NCBI RefSeq assembly: GCF_022539315.1
Contig: NC_066316.1
Coordinates: 55,553,994-55,617,993 of the forward strand
Direction of reading: 5' to 3'
Length of the DNA stretch: 64,000 nt
From: Serinus canaria
Taxonomy: Eukaryota; Chordata; Aves; Passeriformes; Fringillidae
Shown: positions 24,138-35,923 of the stretch, piece by piece
How positions within the stretch are numbered: position 1 is the first letter of the stretch
Layout: every line of letters starts with the position of its first letter
The notes under the pieces: model-generated
Told to the model about the DNA's origin: nothing
Database searches by the model: none
What the model saw: the letters and a program-made list of their open reading frames with translations, nothing else
Position numbers and translations under genes: made by a program

Positions 24138-24320
24138 GATGTACTCACAGATCTGAAAACAGCACAGGAGTCTCTGGTTGTTCTTCAAGAGCTGGGGGAG
24201 GAGCTGAAAAGCCAGGTGGAGGCTTCAGCAGCAGCAGCCATACAGTCTGATCATCTCTCTCTGAACCAGAACCTGTCAACCCTGGAACAGGCTCTCCGCA
24301 AGCAGCAGGCTGCACTTCAG
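24138..24320 (+). CDS. SYNE1: SYNE1 exon w19
   Basis: 183 nt, phase 0/0, residues 964-1024. Acceptor atgtgttgcaacag (weak pyrimidine tract), donor CAG|gtattc. Encodes DVLTDLKTAQESLVVLQELG, VEASAAAAIQSDHLSL and TLEQALRKQQAALQ. Confidence 0.95.
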
Positions 24321-25339
24321 GTATTCAGACAGTGTTTACAGTCCTCAGATGTGATCATCCTGTGGTTCCTCAATTGTGACCACCCTGAAAACACATAAAT
24401 TAGCTACATCTACCTGGGAAAAGAGGGTACTGTTACCTGCTGTCAGACAGCTGTTCCTGGACTGCTGGGAAGCCAAAGCTGAGAGTAGAAAATAGGCTCA
24501 AGTCCAGCAAAGAGACCTTGTAAGAAGGTCCAAATTCTGGGATAAGGATAGCAAACCTCATTCAGGAAAGCATCTGTCTGGAATGCCAAGGTGGCCATGT
24601 TTTCAGCACCCAACAGTTGTGCTAACAGCTGCATCCACAGCTCCTGCTGCCCTGAAGACAGCCACTCTTCCCACCTATTTCTTCAACAGAAAAAGAAACG
24701 AGAGATTCTGAATATTGTGTAGAACTGATTTTTGGCCATTCCTATTAATGTCAGTGACCAGACTGATGCCTACCATTTGTGTCAAAGCCTGTTTAGTAGA
24801 TGTTGCCAAATTGCTTGTGTCACCAGGGTCTAAAGAGGAAAAAAGGAGTGGAAAAATGTACTCCATAGTAAACTATTTGGATTAAAAAGCCACAAAGGTA
24901 GCAGCTTCTGTTTGAGAGAAAAGAGGGTTTACTCAAGAAATCTAGCAGTGTCTGGGGTGTTTTATAGTATCACTGTACTGTGAGGAGGCAAAACACAAAA
25001 AGCGTTTTTAATTTAAAATTGCAATAAGAGTTAATAGTTCTCTCTGCTGGCAATAGATTAAACAGAGGAGTTTCTTTCATACAAGAAATCTAGAAAATAC
25101 TATCCATTTCAAGGTAAGGAGACATTTTGCTGAAATGTTTCCTTTGCTGTGATCAAAAATCCTCTTCTAACCTAAAAGAAATCAAACTAATTCTGTAGTC
25201 TGCAAGCAAAGCAGCAGTTACAATTGCTCCTACCCAATTCAACTGTTTGCAAATCTATAATGAGATAAACAGGTTTGTAATGTCAATAAGGAGGCTGTGA
25301 AGCTGAAGCTATTGAACTGTGGATCCTTTTGTATTCTAG
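24321..25339 (+). other. SYNE1: Intron w19-w20
   Basis: 1019-nt GT-AG intron with no recognised repeat. Confidence 0.8.
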
Positions 25340-25486
25340 GCTGGAGTCCTGGACTATCAAACCTTTGCCAAGAACCTGGAAGTCCTTGAGACCTGGATAA
25401 CAGAAGCAGAAGAAACATTGAAAGAACAGGATCCCAGTCACTCATCCGATGTCTCAGCAATACAGAGTAGAATGGAGCAACTCAAG
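25340..25486 (+). CDS. SYNE1: SYNE1 exon w20
   Basis: 147 nt, phase 0/0, residues 1025-1073. Acceptor ttttgtattctag, donor AAG|gtgact. Encodes AGVLDYQTFAKNLEVLETWI and TLKEQDPSHSSDVSAIQSRM, helix A with Trp and the A-B loop. Confidence 0.96.
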
Positions 25487-26518
25487 GTGACTAATAAACA
25501 AAGGAAGTGCTGGGGTTTTTCTGCTGCTGACCTGGTTATTTGTAGTGCACAGATATCATATGTGCATTCTGTAGGTGGTAAAGGGCTATCACTCATGAAA
25601 AGTGTAAGACTGAGAAATTCAAGTTTGACAGCAGTCAGGGAATGATTGTCACCTTGTCCCTGAGTAAAGATGAAAATGGCAGTCAAACTGTTCAAAATAA
25701 AATTAACAACAGATCAAAATAGGCATGGAAACTAACAGGTTTTGAATATTTCCTTCATCTTGTTTTCTCTCAACTTTTTTTGAATTTATTCAATTCCTGT
25801 CTCATTGTTATCTCCTTTAGGTATGAAGTACTTTATACATTTGGGTAACTTGATACACTGAATAAACATTCATAGTGTGAACTGTTTGATCTCCATTTAA
25901 GGTCTTGCACACTTTTCTTTTTGTGGATCTTCTTTTTTCCCTCTCCTTTTTTTCAGAGGTCATGACAGGAAGTTGTTGAACTTTGCCATCTGGGCTGTTT
26001 TTGTCATTGTAATCTTCCATTATTTTTCTGTCAATATTTACTAAAGACAGAATTCCACTTTGTACATGCTAAAAAGCAGAGTATTTTCATTGTGGAGTGA
26101 ATTGAATATTTCTGTGCTGCAAAACAAAAACCTAAAAATAAAAAGTTGAATAGTTTCAGTGGGAATTTATCACCCCACAATTCAGGCTAAGAAACAAAGA
26201 AAAATTCACTTATTTTGACAGTATAACTGTACAACTTTGAACACCAGCCTGCTTCTTCAGCTCTGAGCTGTAAATCATCAATTCAGCAAAACACTTCAGT
26301 GCAATTTGAGTATACTTCTCTGCACAAACACAAGTATTCTCCTGATCTAGGACCAGAAGATGGATACTGGATAATTTTTTCCCTGGCATAGAGATTGCTT
26401 ACCACTTGGTGGCAACCAAGGCCGTTCTAAATCTAAATTAGTGCTAGTTCATAATTTCCAAGTCAATAATAATGAAATTCCCGAACTTCCCAGTTATCAC
26501 TTTTATTGTTTGTTACAG
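25487..26518 (+). other. SYNE1: Intron w20-w21
   Basis: 1032-nt GT-AG intron with nothing distinctive. Confidence 0.8.
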
Positions 26519-26673
26519 AGTCAAATGCTGAAATTCAGCAGCATGGCCCCTGATTTGGACCGTCTCAATGAGCTGGGTTACAGGCTTCCTCTGAATGACA
26601 AGGAAATCAAAAGGATGCAGAACCTGAACAGACATTGGTCTGTGATCTCATCTCAGACGACAGAGAGATTCAG
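26519..26673 (+). CDS. SYNE1: SYNE1 exon w21
   Basis: 155 nt, phase 0 in and 2 out, residues 1074 to part of 1125. Acceptor tttgttacag, donor CAG|gtgggg. Encodes SQMLKFSSMAPDLDRLNELG, YRLPLNDKEIKRMQNL and the helix C NRHWSVISSQTTERF. I recall this segment as almost unchanged in mammals. Confidence 0.96.
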
Positions 26674-26974
26674 GTGGGGATAAATAAGGATTGTTCTACG
26701 GTTTTCTACAAGTTAGAAAGTATACCTTTTGCAGAATACAGAAATGTTTCAGGTATTTTATTGACCAGAGTTCCTTTTCTTTGGTGTACTTATAAAAAGA
26801 GAGCAAAGCCATTGAGCTGAGATGCTCATTTTGCCACAAAATAACAGGATTTGAAATGAGTGGAACTGCTACTTTTCTAAATGTTCACTAAATAAATTAA
26901 ATGAGGTAGCTAAGGGGGAAAGGTGTTGCCCTGATTTGGAACTACCTGAATCCATCTCTCTTTCTTTCTTTCAG
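26674..26974 (+). other. SYNE1: Intron w21-w22
   Basis: 301-nt GT-AG intron ending in a strong pyrimidine tract. Nothing else seen. Confidence 0.8.
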
Positions 26975-27122
26975 TAAGTTGCAGTCTTTCCTGCTGCAGC
27001 AGCAGACCTTCTTGGAGAAGTGTGGGACTTGGATGGATTTATTAGTTCAGACTGAGCAGAAGTTGGCAGTTGAGGTTTCAGGAAACTACCAAAGGCTTTT
27101 GGAGCAACAGAGGGAACACGAG
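26975..27122 (+). CDS. SYNE1: SYNE1 exon w22 (GC splice donor)
   Basis: 148 nt, one base completing Ser, then phase 0 out, ending residue 1174. Acceptor ctttctttcag. Encodes KLQSFLLQQQTFLEKCGTWM, then VQTEQKLAVEVSGNYQ and LLEQQREHE. The exon ends at GAG followed by gcaagt, a GC donor with otherwise ideal consensus. The nearby GT at 27127-27128 would add four bases and break the frame into w23. Confidence 0.94.
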
Positions 27123-30100
27123 GCAAGTAATCATGTATATTTATGGATCGCTAGTACACATACTATTTATACATAGATGGAATCCACATTCTTTTTTTGA
27201 AGGATTCAATAGCATGCCTTGAATTGTATTTGTGTGCACCATATGAGGAAAACTTAAAAACAGAGGCATGTAAATATGTCAGTAATAGCCAGCGTGGAGG
27301 AGGACTCGAGTGTCTGTGTAATGCACCATTGTGCCTATGAGTGCGTGTCCCCTGCATTTAGTCTACTTCAGATTCGTTTGTACCAAGGAAACCAGAGCTC
27401 CTTTAAAACCTAACAATTCTCATGTTTGGCTCTTTGCCTTCACTCATAACTGGAGAAAATCTCTATTCTGATTTTTATTTTTTACTAAGTTATCAATGCA
27501 TATAACATTTGAAAAGCACGTTAAAGGAAGATTTTTCAGTCAAGTACTGAGTTATACAGTTCACCATGGGACCTCCATTTGATAACATTTCTTTGGAGAG
27601 CAAATTGATTTGGTCTTTGCTGCATGCTAGAGTCATTTGTCTGTAACAAATCAGGAACTAGCACAGCTTTTGCTGCAGGGAAAAACGGATTCAGAGTTTT
27701 TACTAGTACTGGATTCAGAGTTCATGATTCTTCTGTGAAGTCAAGTGGTGCACATTTTTTCTCCACCCATATTGTTACTGCCAAGATTCCTGTTAAAGAT
27801 CAAGTAAAAGAAGTCAATTTTCATACCAGAGCTCCCATGTGGCCCCAGTAGTTTCAGTTCCCACAACTTTTTCAGCTGACCTTCCCCTAGACTCAGGCTG
27901 GATTACAGGAAGAGTTATGTCCTTCCCCCTCTCCTGCCTTATATCTCATAGCATAGTGTTTGAGTGAGTGTCTGATAGCAAAAAGTAAATCACAGCCATT
28001 TTTAGCATACATTTGCCTTAGCATCTAGCTGCCTTTGCTTTCACAAGTGTCATCCATTTAATTTCCTTTCATTGCTGCCAGCATGAGTCTTACAGTCTCT
28101 GTAAGTTTAAACATCCCAGGTCTTTGAGATTTGAATGTCCAGAAATCATTTCTAAGTGGATAATTTCCTACTTTTGTTGTGTCCAGTCATAGCTATAATT
28201 ATCTGAAAGGAGTTAGGACAATCTTCTTGCATTCATTTTTCTTGAGATCTCAGCTTATTCTTTCCTGAAACTTTGATCTGCGCAGATGAACATTTCTTGG
28301 GCATTCTCCTTAAGCCCTTTTTTTGCAACTGTTAAGTCACCTCAGAATTAAGATTATAAGTGTTTGTTTTTATAAGTGCTGCAGTTTATCCTTAAAAAAG
28401 TAACCTACCTTAATTTTTTTTAAACCTTTTTTTTTGGCATTTTTTATAAGCAATATATATTCATTACAAAATGTCCTTTTCAGTGCTTCCTAATAATCAC
28501 TAAGAATTTTCTTTTCACTACTTGTGGCAGAAAGGGTCCAATATCAACTTCTTGAGATGCATTTTCACATTGTTTTGCTTCGTATTTTTTAAAATAATGA
28601 GAAAATAATCTGTTTCCACCTGAATTCCTAGATTAGATATTGAAATGCTTCCAGCTCTATTTTTGCCTTTCCAGTGAATCATATCTTTTGCTGGTTTTTA
28701 CCCAAGGACGACCCCAACCACCTCAGTGGCCTTATTTAGAAATATCTTCCTGGTGGAGTTCACAAGGTGGAGGTGATGGCTTTTTCAGACATCATGTGCT
28801 AGCACTGACAGCTGCATCAGTCTGCCAGGACAATCTTGTAATCACTCTTGCACAGTTCTCCAGTACTTGGGACAGTGCTTGGGACTCCCATGCACTGGCA
28901 GTGCCCTGAGACAAGCACTTGAGAAAGTGCTGGCAGGGCAAGGGGAAGGAAGTTCCTTGCCAACTCAGTTACCAAATTTTTCCCCAGTGTTCTGGAGTTG
29001 TGCATTTCAACACTTGCACTCCTTTCCTCCTCGTCTGAGCTCCTGTTTCTGTGATTTATGGTGATCTACATATGAGAATAAATTTGGGTGACCAATCTAG
29101 GTAGCAGAGTAACAGGTAACAGAGTATTCCTCTCATGTACAGAGTGTAAATATGGAAAGGAAGTGAATGGTGTCGGAAATATCTCTACTTTTGTGTAGGG
29201 CTTGAGTAGATCCACTCTAAGCAGGGCTCTCATGCTTGATAAGTTTTTATTTCATCTGTCCTCCTAAAAAAGTATTAAAATTTTCTCTTTTAAAGGAATT
29301 GGTTTTGCTGGTTTTTAGTTTTGTTTTCAGATTTTTGGGGGTGTGGAGGGAGGGGATGGTGGGAAATGTTGGGGTTTTTGGGTGGGGTACTTGTTTAACC
29401 AATTGCAGCAGTTGTGCTCTGTTTAGTCTCGATCTGTCAACAATGCTGGCAGATGCTGTTACCTCCTGTGCTTCGTATCCCCTAACTTGACAAAAATAGA
29501 TGTGACAGAAAGTAAAATTCCTGCCTTTTTGCTCAGCGTTCTGAAATTCTCAATGCCACGCTATTGTGGCTTCATTCATGAGATAATAATAGCATTCAGT
29601 TTCCCTCTGATTCAGGTTCAGTCAGTGATAAGTGCCAAGGCTTTCAAAGAACAGTCTCAAATATTTCTGTAAAGAAATCAGACAACATTATTTCTTTCTA
29701 TGAGAAAATGTATGACCTGAGTAGCACCTCAGAGTTAACTCAGTGATTCAGAGAGGCAAAATCTCACTTTGAAAAATTACTGCATCATCTAGAAGACCTA
29801 AACTACATGCAATGTGCTTGAGGGATTTAAATGTGCAGGTGTCAGTGGGTGTTCAGCTGGCAGGTGCAGATGCAGGGATTGGTACAATCACAATTTGAGC
29901 TGGTGGGATACCATATAAGAGGAGTGGAGAATGGTGGCTCTTTGTTCACGCAAGGGTGAACTTCTATCAACTGCAAATACCATCACTAACTAAAGGAAAA
30001 AAAACCTCAAGCTTCATAGCAGTATAATTTTTCTTTGAAACTCTCGGAAAACCTTTTGAACATGGAGTCAGTCCAGTGACTGCATGTACCCGTCCAGCCT

Positions 30101-30853
30101 GCATGTACCTTCATTAACAGAAAAATATTTCTGAAGAATCTTACATAGAGACATGGTCCATTACTAAAAGGAAAGATGTTTTTAAAAATAAATTTAGGTA
30201 GAATATACACTTGAATTATGCTTGCTTAAGTAGTAATTAGGAAATTTTTTTTGTCTTAAGTAACATTTAAGTAATGAGGGTTTTAAAAGTATTGTGAAAG
30301 TTTGTTATGCTGTTATTGTTTGTGAGGAAAATTGGAAAATAAATATGAAGACTTGGAAGAATTGGAAAATTGATTTCTAGCTCCTATACATAGCTGTTTA
30401 TTTTAAGGCTCTGTTGGGAATGGGAAAGTGTGTTAAAAGTTTATATAACGCTATCACACATGGTCTGTATTACAAAGCAAAAGACTATAAAATTCTTAAA
30501 CATGTCAAAAAATAAAAAGTGCCCTTTCTGTCCAAACAAAAAATACCCTATCTGGATTTTGTTGCAGATTATAGTGTCAATCATACAACTGTGCTCAGAA
30601 ACATAAAACCTATCTCCTGTTGATATAATTTAGCTTTATAATATTGGTCTTGAGGAACTAATAATGATTACTAGAAGCAGCAAGTAAATCTAAAGTGAGA
30701 GTTTTCAATATGTTTCTATTAAGGTCGTGAAAAAACTCCCACTGAATTAATCTGAAATGTGATTAAATACATGAAAATTCATTTTTATTAGTGCATACAG
30801 ACAGAATTAAAAAGTAAGATCTTGTTTTAACCTCCTTGTTTCCTGTACAACAG
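27123..30853 (+). other. SYNE1: Intron w22-w23 (GC-AG)
   Basis: 3731-nt intron beginning gcaagt and ending cag. AT-rich. Open frames at 28640-29672 have no exon-like borders. No mobile element was recognised, which is unusual for an intron of this size here. Confidence 0.8.
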
Positions 30854-30948
30854 CTATTCCAGGCAGAGATGTTCAGCCGCCAGCAGATTTTGCATTCAAT
30901 TATCTCTGATGGGCAGCACCTCCTAGAGCAAGGACAGGTGGATGACAG
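30854..30948 (+). CDS. SYNE1: SYNE1 exon w23
   Basis: 95 nt, the second shortest exon. Phase 0 in and 2 out, residues 1175 to part of 1206. Acceptor ctgtacaacag, donor CAG|gtagac. Encodes LFQAEMFSRQQILHSIISDG and HLLEQGQVDD, ending with a split Arg codon. Confidence 0.95.
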
Positions 30949-31902
30949 GTAGACTTTGCTGTGTTGTTGCTGCTGCTGGTTATGTGAAGTTATACTTAGA
31001 CTAGTGGGAGACTTCCAAACAGAGAAGGTAGCAGATGGCAGTGTTCAGATCCTGCTCTTCTGAAGTGGAAGTTACTGTTGCTGTGGTTAAGATGTTAATT
31101 AGCCAAATCTTGGGCTATTGTTCTTCAGAATGCTATGGGGCATGTGAATGCATTGTGGAATACAACAAACTTCTGAGGCTGCTTCAAGCATGTTACATAT
31201 ATATCTATTCTGATGTCTTTTCAAAACGTCACTTTCACCAAAGGAGCCTGCAGTGACACTACATTTGATTTATGCCCCCTGGGGATTTGCCTCCACCAGG
31301 AGGATTCCCTACTGCCATTTAAGAACACCTGCAACTTAATGTGATGGAATAGGGATTCATTGCTGCCTAGGATTTAATTTCAAATGCTTGTGATCAAACA
31401 AATAAAAATCAGTGGAACACCAGTGGCTTCACACTTGTGCATATGCATTGACTTTGCTAAGGTTATCATGGTACAAAGATGAACTGGTTTTTGGAATGTG
31501 AGAATTTTATTAATATTGTGTGTATCTTATGCCTGCTTTGAACTCAGTAGTAAATCTGGGGGTGAATTGTGAAATCTCTGTGATTTACTATGAATTTGAC
31601 TAATCCAAACTGGCAAAACCTATGGGTTTTCTTTGTGTATTTCTGGGAAGAAGGTAGAAGAGTTGTGTGCATTAAGGGTTTGGTGGTTTTAAAGTGTCAA
31701 TAATTGGATCCCTTTAACTCTCCCAGTACATGAAATGTGAAGTTCTCGTGTCAGCCTTCACAAGACTTCAGTGCTTTTCTCTTAGTGTTTTGCAATTGGC
31801 TGACAGATGCCTTCCTTTTCACTTCAATGTATTTCATTAAGCAAACTTATCCAGGTAGGAAGGTTACTTTGTCTTTTTTCATTATTTTTCTATTTGTAAT
31901 AG
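30949..31902 (+). other. SYNE1: Intron w23-w24
   Basis: 954-nt GT-AG intron. No recognised element. Confidence 0.8.
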
Positions 31903-32137
31903 GGATGAATTTAATCTGAATCTGACTCTTCTGAGTAATCAGTGGCAAGGAGTAATTCGCCGAGCCCAGCAGATGAGGGGGATCATTGACAGCCGGATTC
32001 ACCAGTGGCAGCGCTACCGGGAGCTGGCGGAGAAGCTGCGCAAGTGGCTGCTGGAGATGTCCTGTCAGCCAGCAACTGAGCTGGGCAGTGCTCCTGCCCC
32101 ACTGCAGCAAGCAAGAGTGCTGCTGGATGAAGTGCAG
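31903..32137 (+). CDS. SYNE1: SYNE1 exon w24
   Basis: 235 nt, one base completing Arg, then phase 0 out, ending residue 1284. Acceptor tatttgtaatag, donor CAG|gtgtgt. Encodes DEFNLNLTLLSNQWQGVIRR, IDSRIHQWQRYRELAEKLRK and LGSAPAPLQQARVLLDEVQ. Trp in helix C of one repeat and helix A of the next. Confidence 0.96.
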
Positions 32138-32847
32138 GTGTGTGCAGTGTGGTTGAAGAAAAAGGAAAAAAACCCTGCCTTTTTTACAGTCTTCAGTATT
32201 TAAAATGTCTTTAAAATGTCTTAGATTCAGCCTGTCTGCTCTGCCAGTTCTTTTCTGGAACTGGCATAACATCAGAAGTGTGATGGAAGCAAAGGTGGAG
32301 CTCATAAAGAACATGAAAGAGAGAACTTAGTGGGCCCTCACTCTCCAGCTGCACTTGCTTCTGTTTTTGCTTTCAGCCAGTGTCACACTGAAATGGTCTT
32401 GAAAACATAGTGATGACCTGCTTGCAGAATGTATACTAGATAACAAGGATTCCTTGAGTGTCCATCGTCATGAGAGGTTAACAGTATCTAGTAAGCAGCT
32501 TGATGTCTTCAAGCTTTTTAGCTGGAAGATGGATATAATAATAATAAACCTTATAAGCATAACAGGCTCTAGAGGAAATCTTTCTCTTTAGGGGCAGTTG
32601 AGATACTGACATTAATGGGGAGAAGGAAGTCTTTCATGTCTTCATCTCCTTGGAGAAATTTTCTAAAGGTTTGCTGCACTAAATGATTGTGAAAACGTTA
32701 GGGTAAAGTGTTTGGACCATAGCTCGTGCTTAAGACAGGATATGCAACCAACTAAAATATGGGCTTGGGAGTGAATTGCTGAATTGTGATTAAGTGCTAA
32801 TTGTAATTAAAAGGACAAAGCTGACAGAAAACTATTTATATTTTCAG
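32138..32847 (+). other. SYNE1: Intron w24-w25
   Basis: 710-nt GT-AG intron. A short ataataataa run near 32540; otherwise plain. Confidence 0.8.
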
Positions 32848-33042
32848 CTCAAAGAGAAAGTTCTCCTAAGGCAGCAAGGGAGTTACATCCTCACTGTGGA
32901 GGCTGGGAAGCAACTGCTGCTCTCTGCTGACAGTGGAGCTGAGGCAGTCCTGCAGGCAGAGCTTACTGAAATCCAGGAGCGCTGGAAGATAGTTAGCACT
33001 CAGCTGGAGCAACAAAAGAAACAGCTTGCTTTGCTGCTAAAA
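32848..33042 (+). CDS. SYNE1: SYNE1 exon w25
   Basis: 195 nt, phase 0/0, residues 1285-1349. Acceptor tatattttcag, donor AAA|gtaagt. Encodes LKEKVLLRQQGSYILTVEAG, KQLLLSADSGAEAVLQAEL and the helix C EIQERWKIVSTQLEQQKKQ. Confidence 0.96.
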
Positions 33043-33357
33043 GTAAGTATGCAATTCCTTCTGTACTTCAGCAAGTTTGTGGTTTCTCACTGTGAGCCCT
33101 GGTGGAGGAATGCTGTCTCAATGGGCAAACACAAACACAGGAACTGCATTTACAGTACATGAACTAACAATTTCCCTTCACCACCTCTGAAACTGGGAGT
33201 GGTAATACTTCCTAACAGGCTTGCATGTCAGTGGATATATTGTAATTGATATTTCCATAATACTGCTAATAAAGTATATCCATACCACTCCTGTTTTCAA
33301 AATGGAGCAAAAAGTTATTTTATTTTGCACAAATTTTGTTCAGTTTTTGTACATATT

Positions 33358-34080
33358 TGTATTGGGTTTGAGTCGCAAAGTTTTTCTAAGTGGTAGCTGC
33401 AGGGATGACTTTTGTGAGCTGCCAGAAGCTTCCCCTGTGTCTGTTGGAGCCAGTGCCAGCTGGGTCCAAGATGGACCCACTTCTGGCCAAGGCTAAGCCA
33501 AACAGCAATGGTGGTAGTGCCTCTGGGATAAGTTAAGATGATGGAAAAAGAAAAAATTACTGTGCATGAGCAGTTGCATCCAGGGAGAGGAGTGAGACAG
33601 TGTGACAACAGCAGCTTTGCAGACACCAAGGTCAGTGAAAGAGGGAAAGGAAGTGCTCCAGGAGCCAGAGCAGAGATTGCCCTGCAGCTCATGGTAGAGA
33701 CATGGAGCTCTGGGTGGAGCAGAAATCCACCTGCAGCCCATGGAGGTCTGTAGGGAAGCTGAGATCCACCTGCAGCCCATGGAGGTCTGTAGGGAAGCTG
33801 AGATCCACCTGGAGCCCACCAGAGCAGGTGGATGCCCGAAGGAATCTGTGACCCCATGGAGAGCTCACACTAGGGCTGTTTTGCTGGCTCTGACTCTGTA
33901 CCAGACCACTGTTGGAGCCTGTTCCTGAGGGTTTGGAGAAATCCATGGAAGGCACTCTCTCCGTAGTAGTTTGAGAAGAACTGCAGCCCATAGGAAGAGC
34001 TCATGGAAAAGTTTGTGGGGGATTCTCTTCCATGGGAGGAACCCCATGCTGGAGCAGGGGAAGGAGTGTTACGACCATCA
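33358..34080. mobile_element. Degenerate avian LTR-like interspersed repeat
   Basis: Starts tgtattgggtttgagt and contains the blocks 'ccagaagcttcccctgtgtc', 'gcagacaccaaggtcagtga', 'gcaggtggatgcccgaagga' and 'ccccatgctggagcagggga', the ccatgg/tggagcagg modular pattern of an LTR family I have met widely in bird genomes. It lacks tandem gag/pol remnants and any clear target duplication. GC-rich compared with the intron, which is why long frames are open in several directions (the longest runs 33857-33315 on the minus strand). None looks like a gene. The family name and right boundary are uncertain. Confidence 0.7.
33725..33816 (+). repeat. 39-bp tandem repeat inside the LTR-like element
   Basis: Two full 39-nt units (33725-33763, 33764-33802) and part of a third, each containing cccatggaggtctgtaggga. 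39 nt is a multiple of three, so both strands stay open through it. Confidence 0.9.
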
Positions 34081-34885
34081 CAGCTATTTTCACGCAAGGT
34101 CATATTATTTGACATGGCTAATTCTTCATCAAGATAATCATGAAATACTGGCATAGACTGAGAAAAATGGAAGGAGAGAAATACAAAGACAGTGGTAGAA
34201 GGAGAAATTCTTGAAACAGAAGACAGTTTCAATACAGGTTCTGTGTTTTCTGGTATCACACAACTGGTATTCTTTGGGGGCTTATTAGGGATCTTTTTGT
34301 CTTAATATAAGGCTTTAACAAGCAGCAGGTGAGGCAGGTAAAACCATACTGCTAATTTATAGGGTTTTTTTGCATTGAACACATTAAAAATTTTGTAAAG
34401 TGTACAAACACTAAAGCAGGGTGTAGCTGCTAGAATCTTGATTTAAAGAAGATACTGATACTGAAGATGCTGATTTCAAGAAGATGCTGATTTCAATCTG
34501 CACTGAATTTGTAGTTTCCCCAACCACTTTCTTCTTTTTTTTCACAGAGGTTAATGCACCTGAATGAAGCTTTTGTAAAAGAGTAATGGTGTGATTAATA
34601 CAGGCATTCAAGAAAGGAAGTGGAAAATTAATTTTGTCAGGGAGAGACTGCTGAAATGATGGAGTTGAATATATAGACAAAATTTCAATAACAGAAGACC
34701 TTGTGTATTTCTACTAACAGAGACCTACACACAAAAATCTCTACACATTTCTACACATCACTCAAATTCTGAGACTTTTTGTATTATTTAGAGGGAGTTT
34801 TCAGAGCGTGTTATTTTTAGGCAAATCAACTGACATAAATATAACACAGATCACAACTGAAGTCTAATAAACATTCTGCTTTCAG

Positions 34886-35011
34886 GACTGGGAAAAATGT
34901 GAAAAGGGCATAGGAGACTCCCTGGAGAAGCTAAGGTCATTCAAGAAAAAGCTTTCTCAGCCATTGCCAGATCACCATGATGAGTTGCATGCAGAGCAGA
35001 TTCGTTGCAAG
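34886..35011 (+). CDS. SYNE1: SYNE1 exon w26
   Basis: 126 nt, phase 0/0, residues 1350-1391. Acceptor ttctgctttcag, donor AAG|gtaaag. Encodes DWEKCEKGIGDSLEKLRSFK and SQPLPDHHDELHAEQIRCK, helix A and the first turn of helix B. Confidence 0.96.
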
Positions 35012-35767
35012 GTAAAGCATTTCTCTGTTGATTGTTATCTCGTCTTAGTTTGCCTTTGTGCAGTTACTTCTTCTGTTGTTAACTGGGTTCACATTACTGA
35101 TGGTGCAAACCAGTCAGCCATCCCTGTGATGATAAACTGTCCATGTAACATATGGACACCATAATACCAGAGTGATCTTACCATAATGCAAGTCTGCCAG
35201 AGTAAATATAGATCTGATTAAAGTGATAGCAGAACAGGGTCTGAAAAATACTGTAGAAGGGCTTTATATTGGTGTGTTTTTATGACAGAAATTCTAAACT
35301 CAAATTTAACTCACAGTATCTAAACTTCTGGTTTAATGATTTTTGTTTGAAGTGAAGTGACTATGGGGGATTTTAGACAACACTTTTATTCTATATTGTT
35401 TGCATTTTGGAAGTGGGTTACAAACTTGAAAATATTTTCAATGCAGTGAAGTCCAAACCAGTACTTGAACTTCCCAGTTACCTTTGAACTTTAAGAGTTG
35501 AGTAGTATCTTAGTTGGCAACCTCTTTTTACAAGGCTGATGTTTTATTCTCTACTGGGGAGGTAATACCATCAAAACTCTGAAAATATTGGTGCATTTGG
35601 GGGTTGATGGGTTTTTTTCCTTTGAGATGGTGCTAAAACAGTCTCCTTGACATGGTGGATCTGCTCAGATGTGACTTAAATCAGTGGGTGATACTACTGG
35701 TCTGTTTCATCAACATACTCACGTTTTTATTTGTTAGCAAACTTTTCCGTTGTGTTTTTCTATTAAG
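35012..35767 (+). other. SYNE1: Intron w26-w27
   Basis: 756-nt GT-AG intron, no recognised element. Confidence 0.8.
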
Positions 35768-35923
35768 GAGCTAGAGAATGCTGTTGAAGGCTGGACAGAT
35801 GACCTTGCACACCTCTCCTTGCTGAAGGAGACCCTGTCTGTATATATCAGCGCAGACGATATCTCAATCCTGAGTGAGCGAATAGAGCTCCTGCACAGGC
35901 AGTGGGAAGAGCTGTGCCACCAG
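35768..35923 (+). CDS. SYNE1: SYNE1 exon w27 (GC splice donor)
   Basis: 156 nt, phase 0/0, residues 1392-1443. Acceptor gtttttctattaag. Encodes ELENAVEGWTDDLAHLSLLK, YISADDISILSERIEL and the helix C HRQWEELCHQ. The exon ends at CAG followed by gcaagt, a second GC donor in the gene. Using the GT four bases later would shift the frame into w28. Confidence 0.95.

Larger units (their letters stand above)
33043..34885 (+). other. SYNE1: Intron w25-w26 with an LTR-like repeat
   Basis: 1843-nt GT-AG intron. About 720 nt (33358-34080) is an LTR-like avian repeat. The remaining sequence is AT-rich. Confidence 0.85.

Noticed and set aside
33315..33857. 180-codon minus-strand open frame as a gene
   Set aside because: It lies over an interspersed LTR-like repeat with a tandem 39-mer, with no protein family features.
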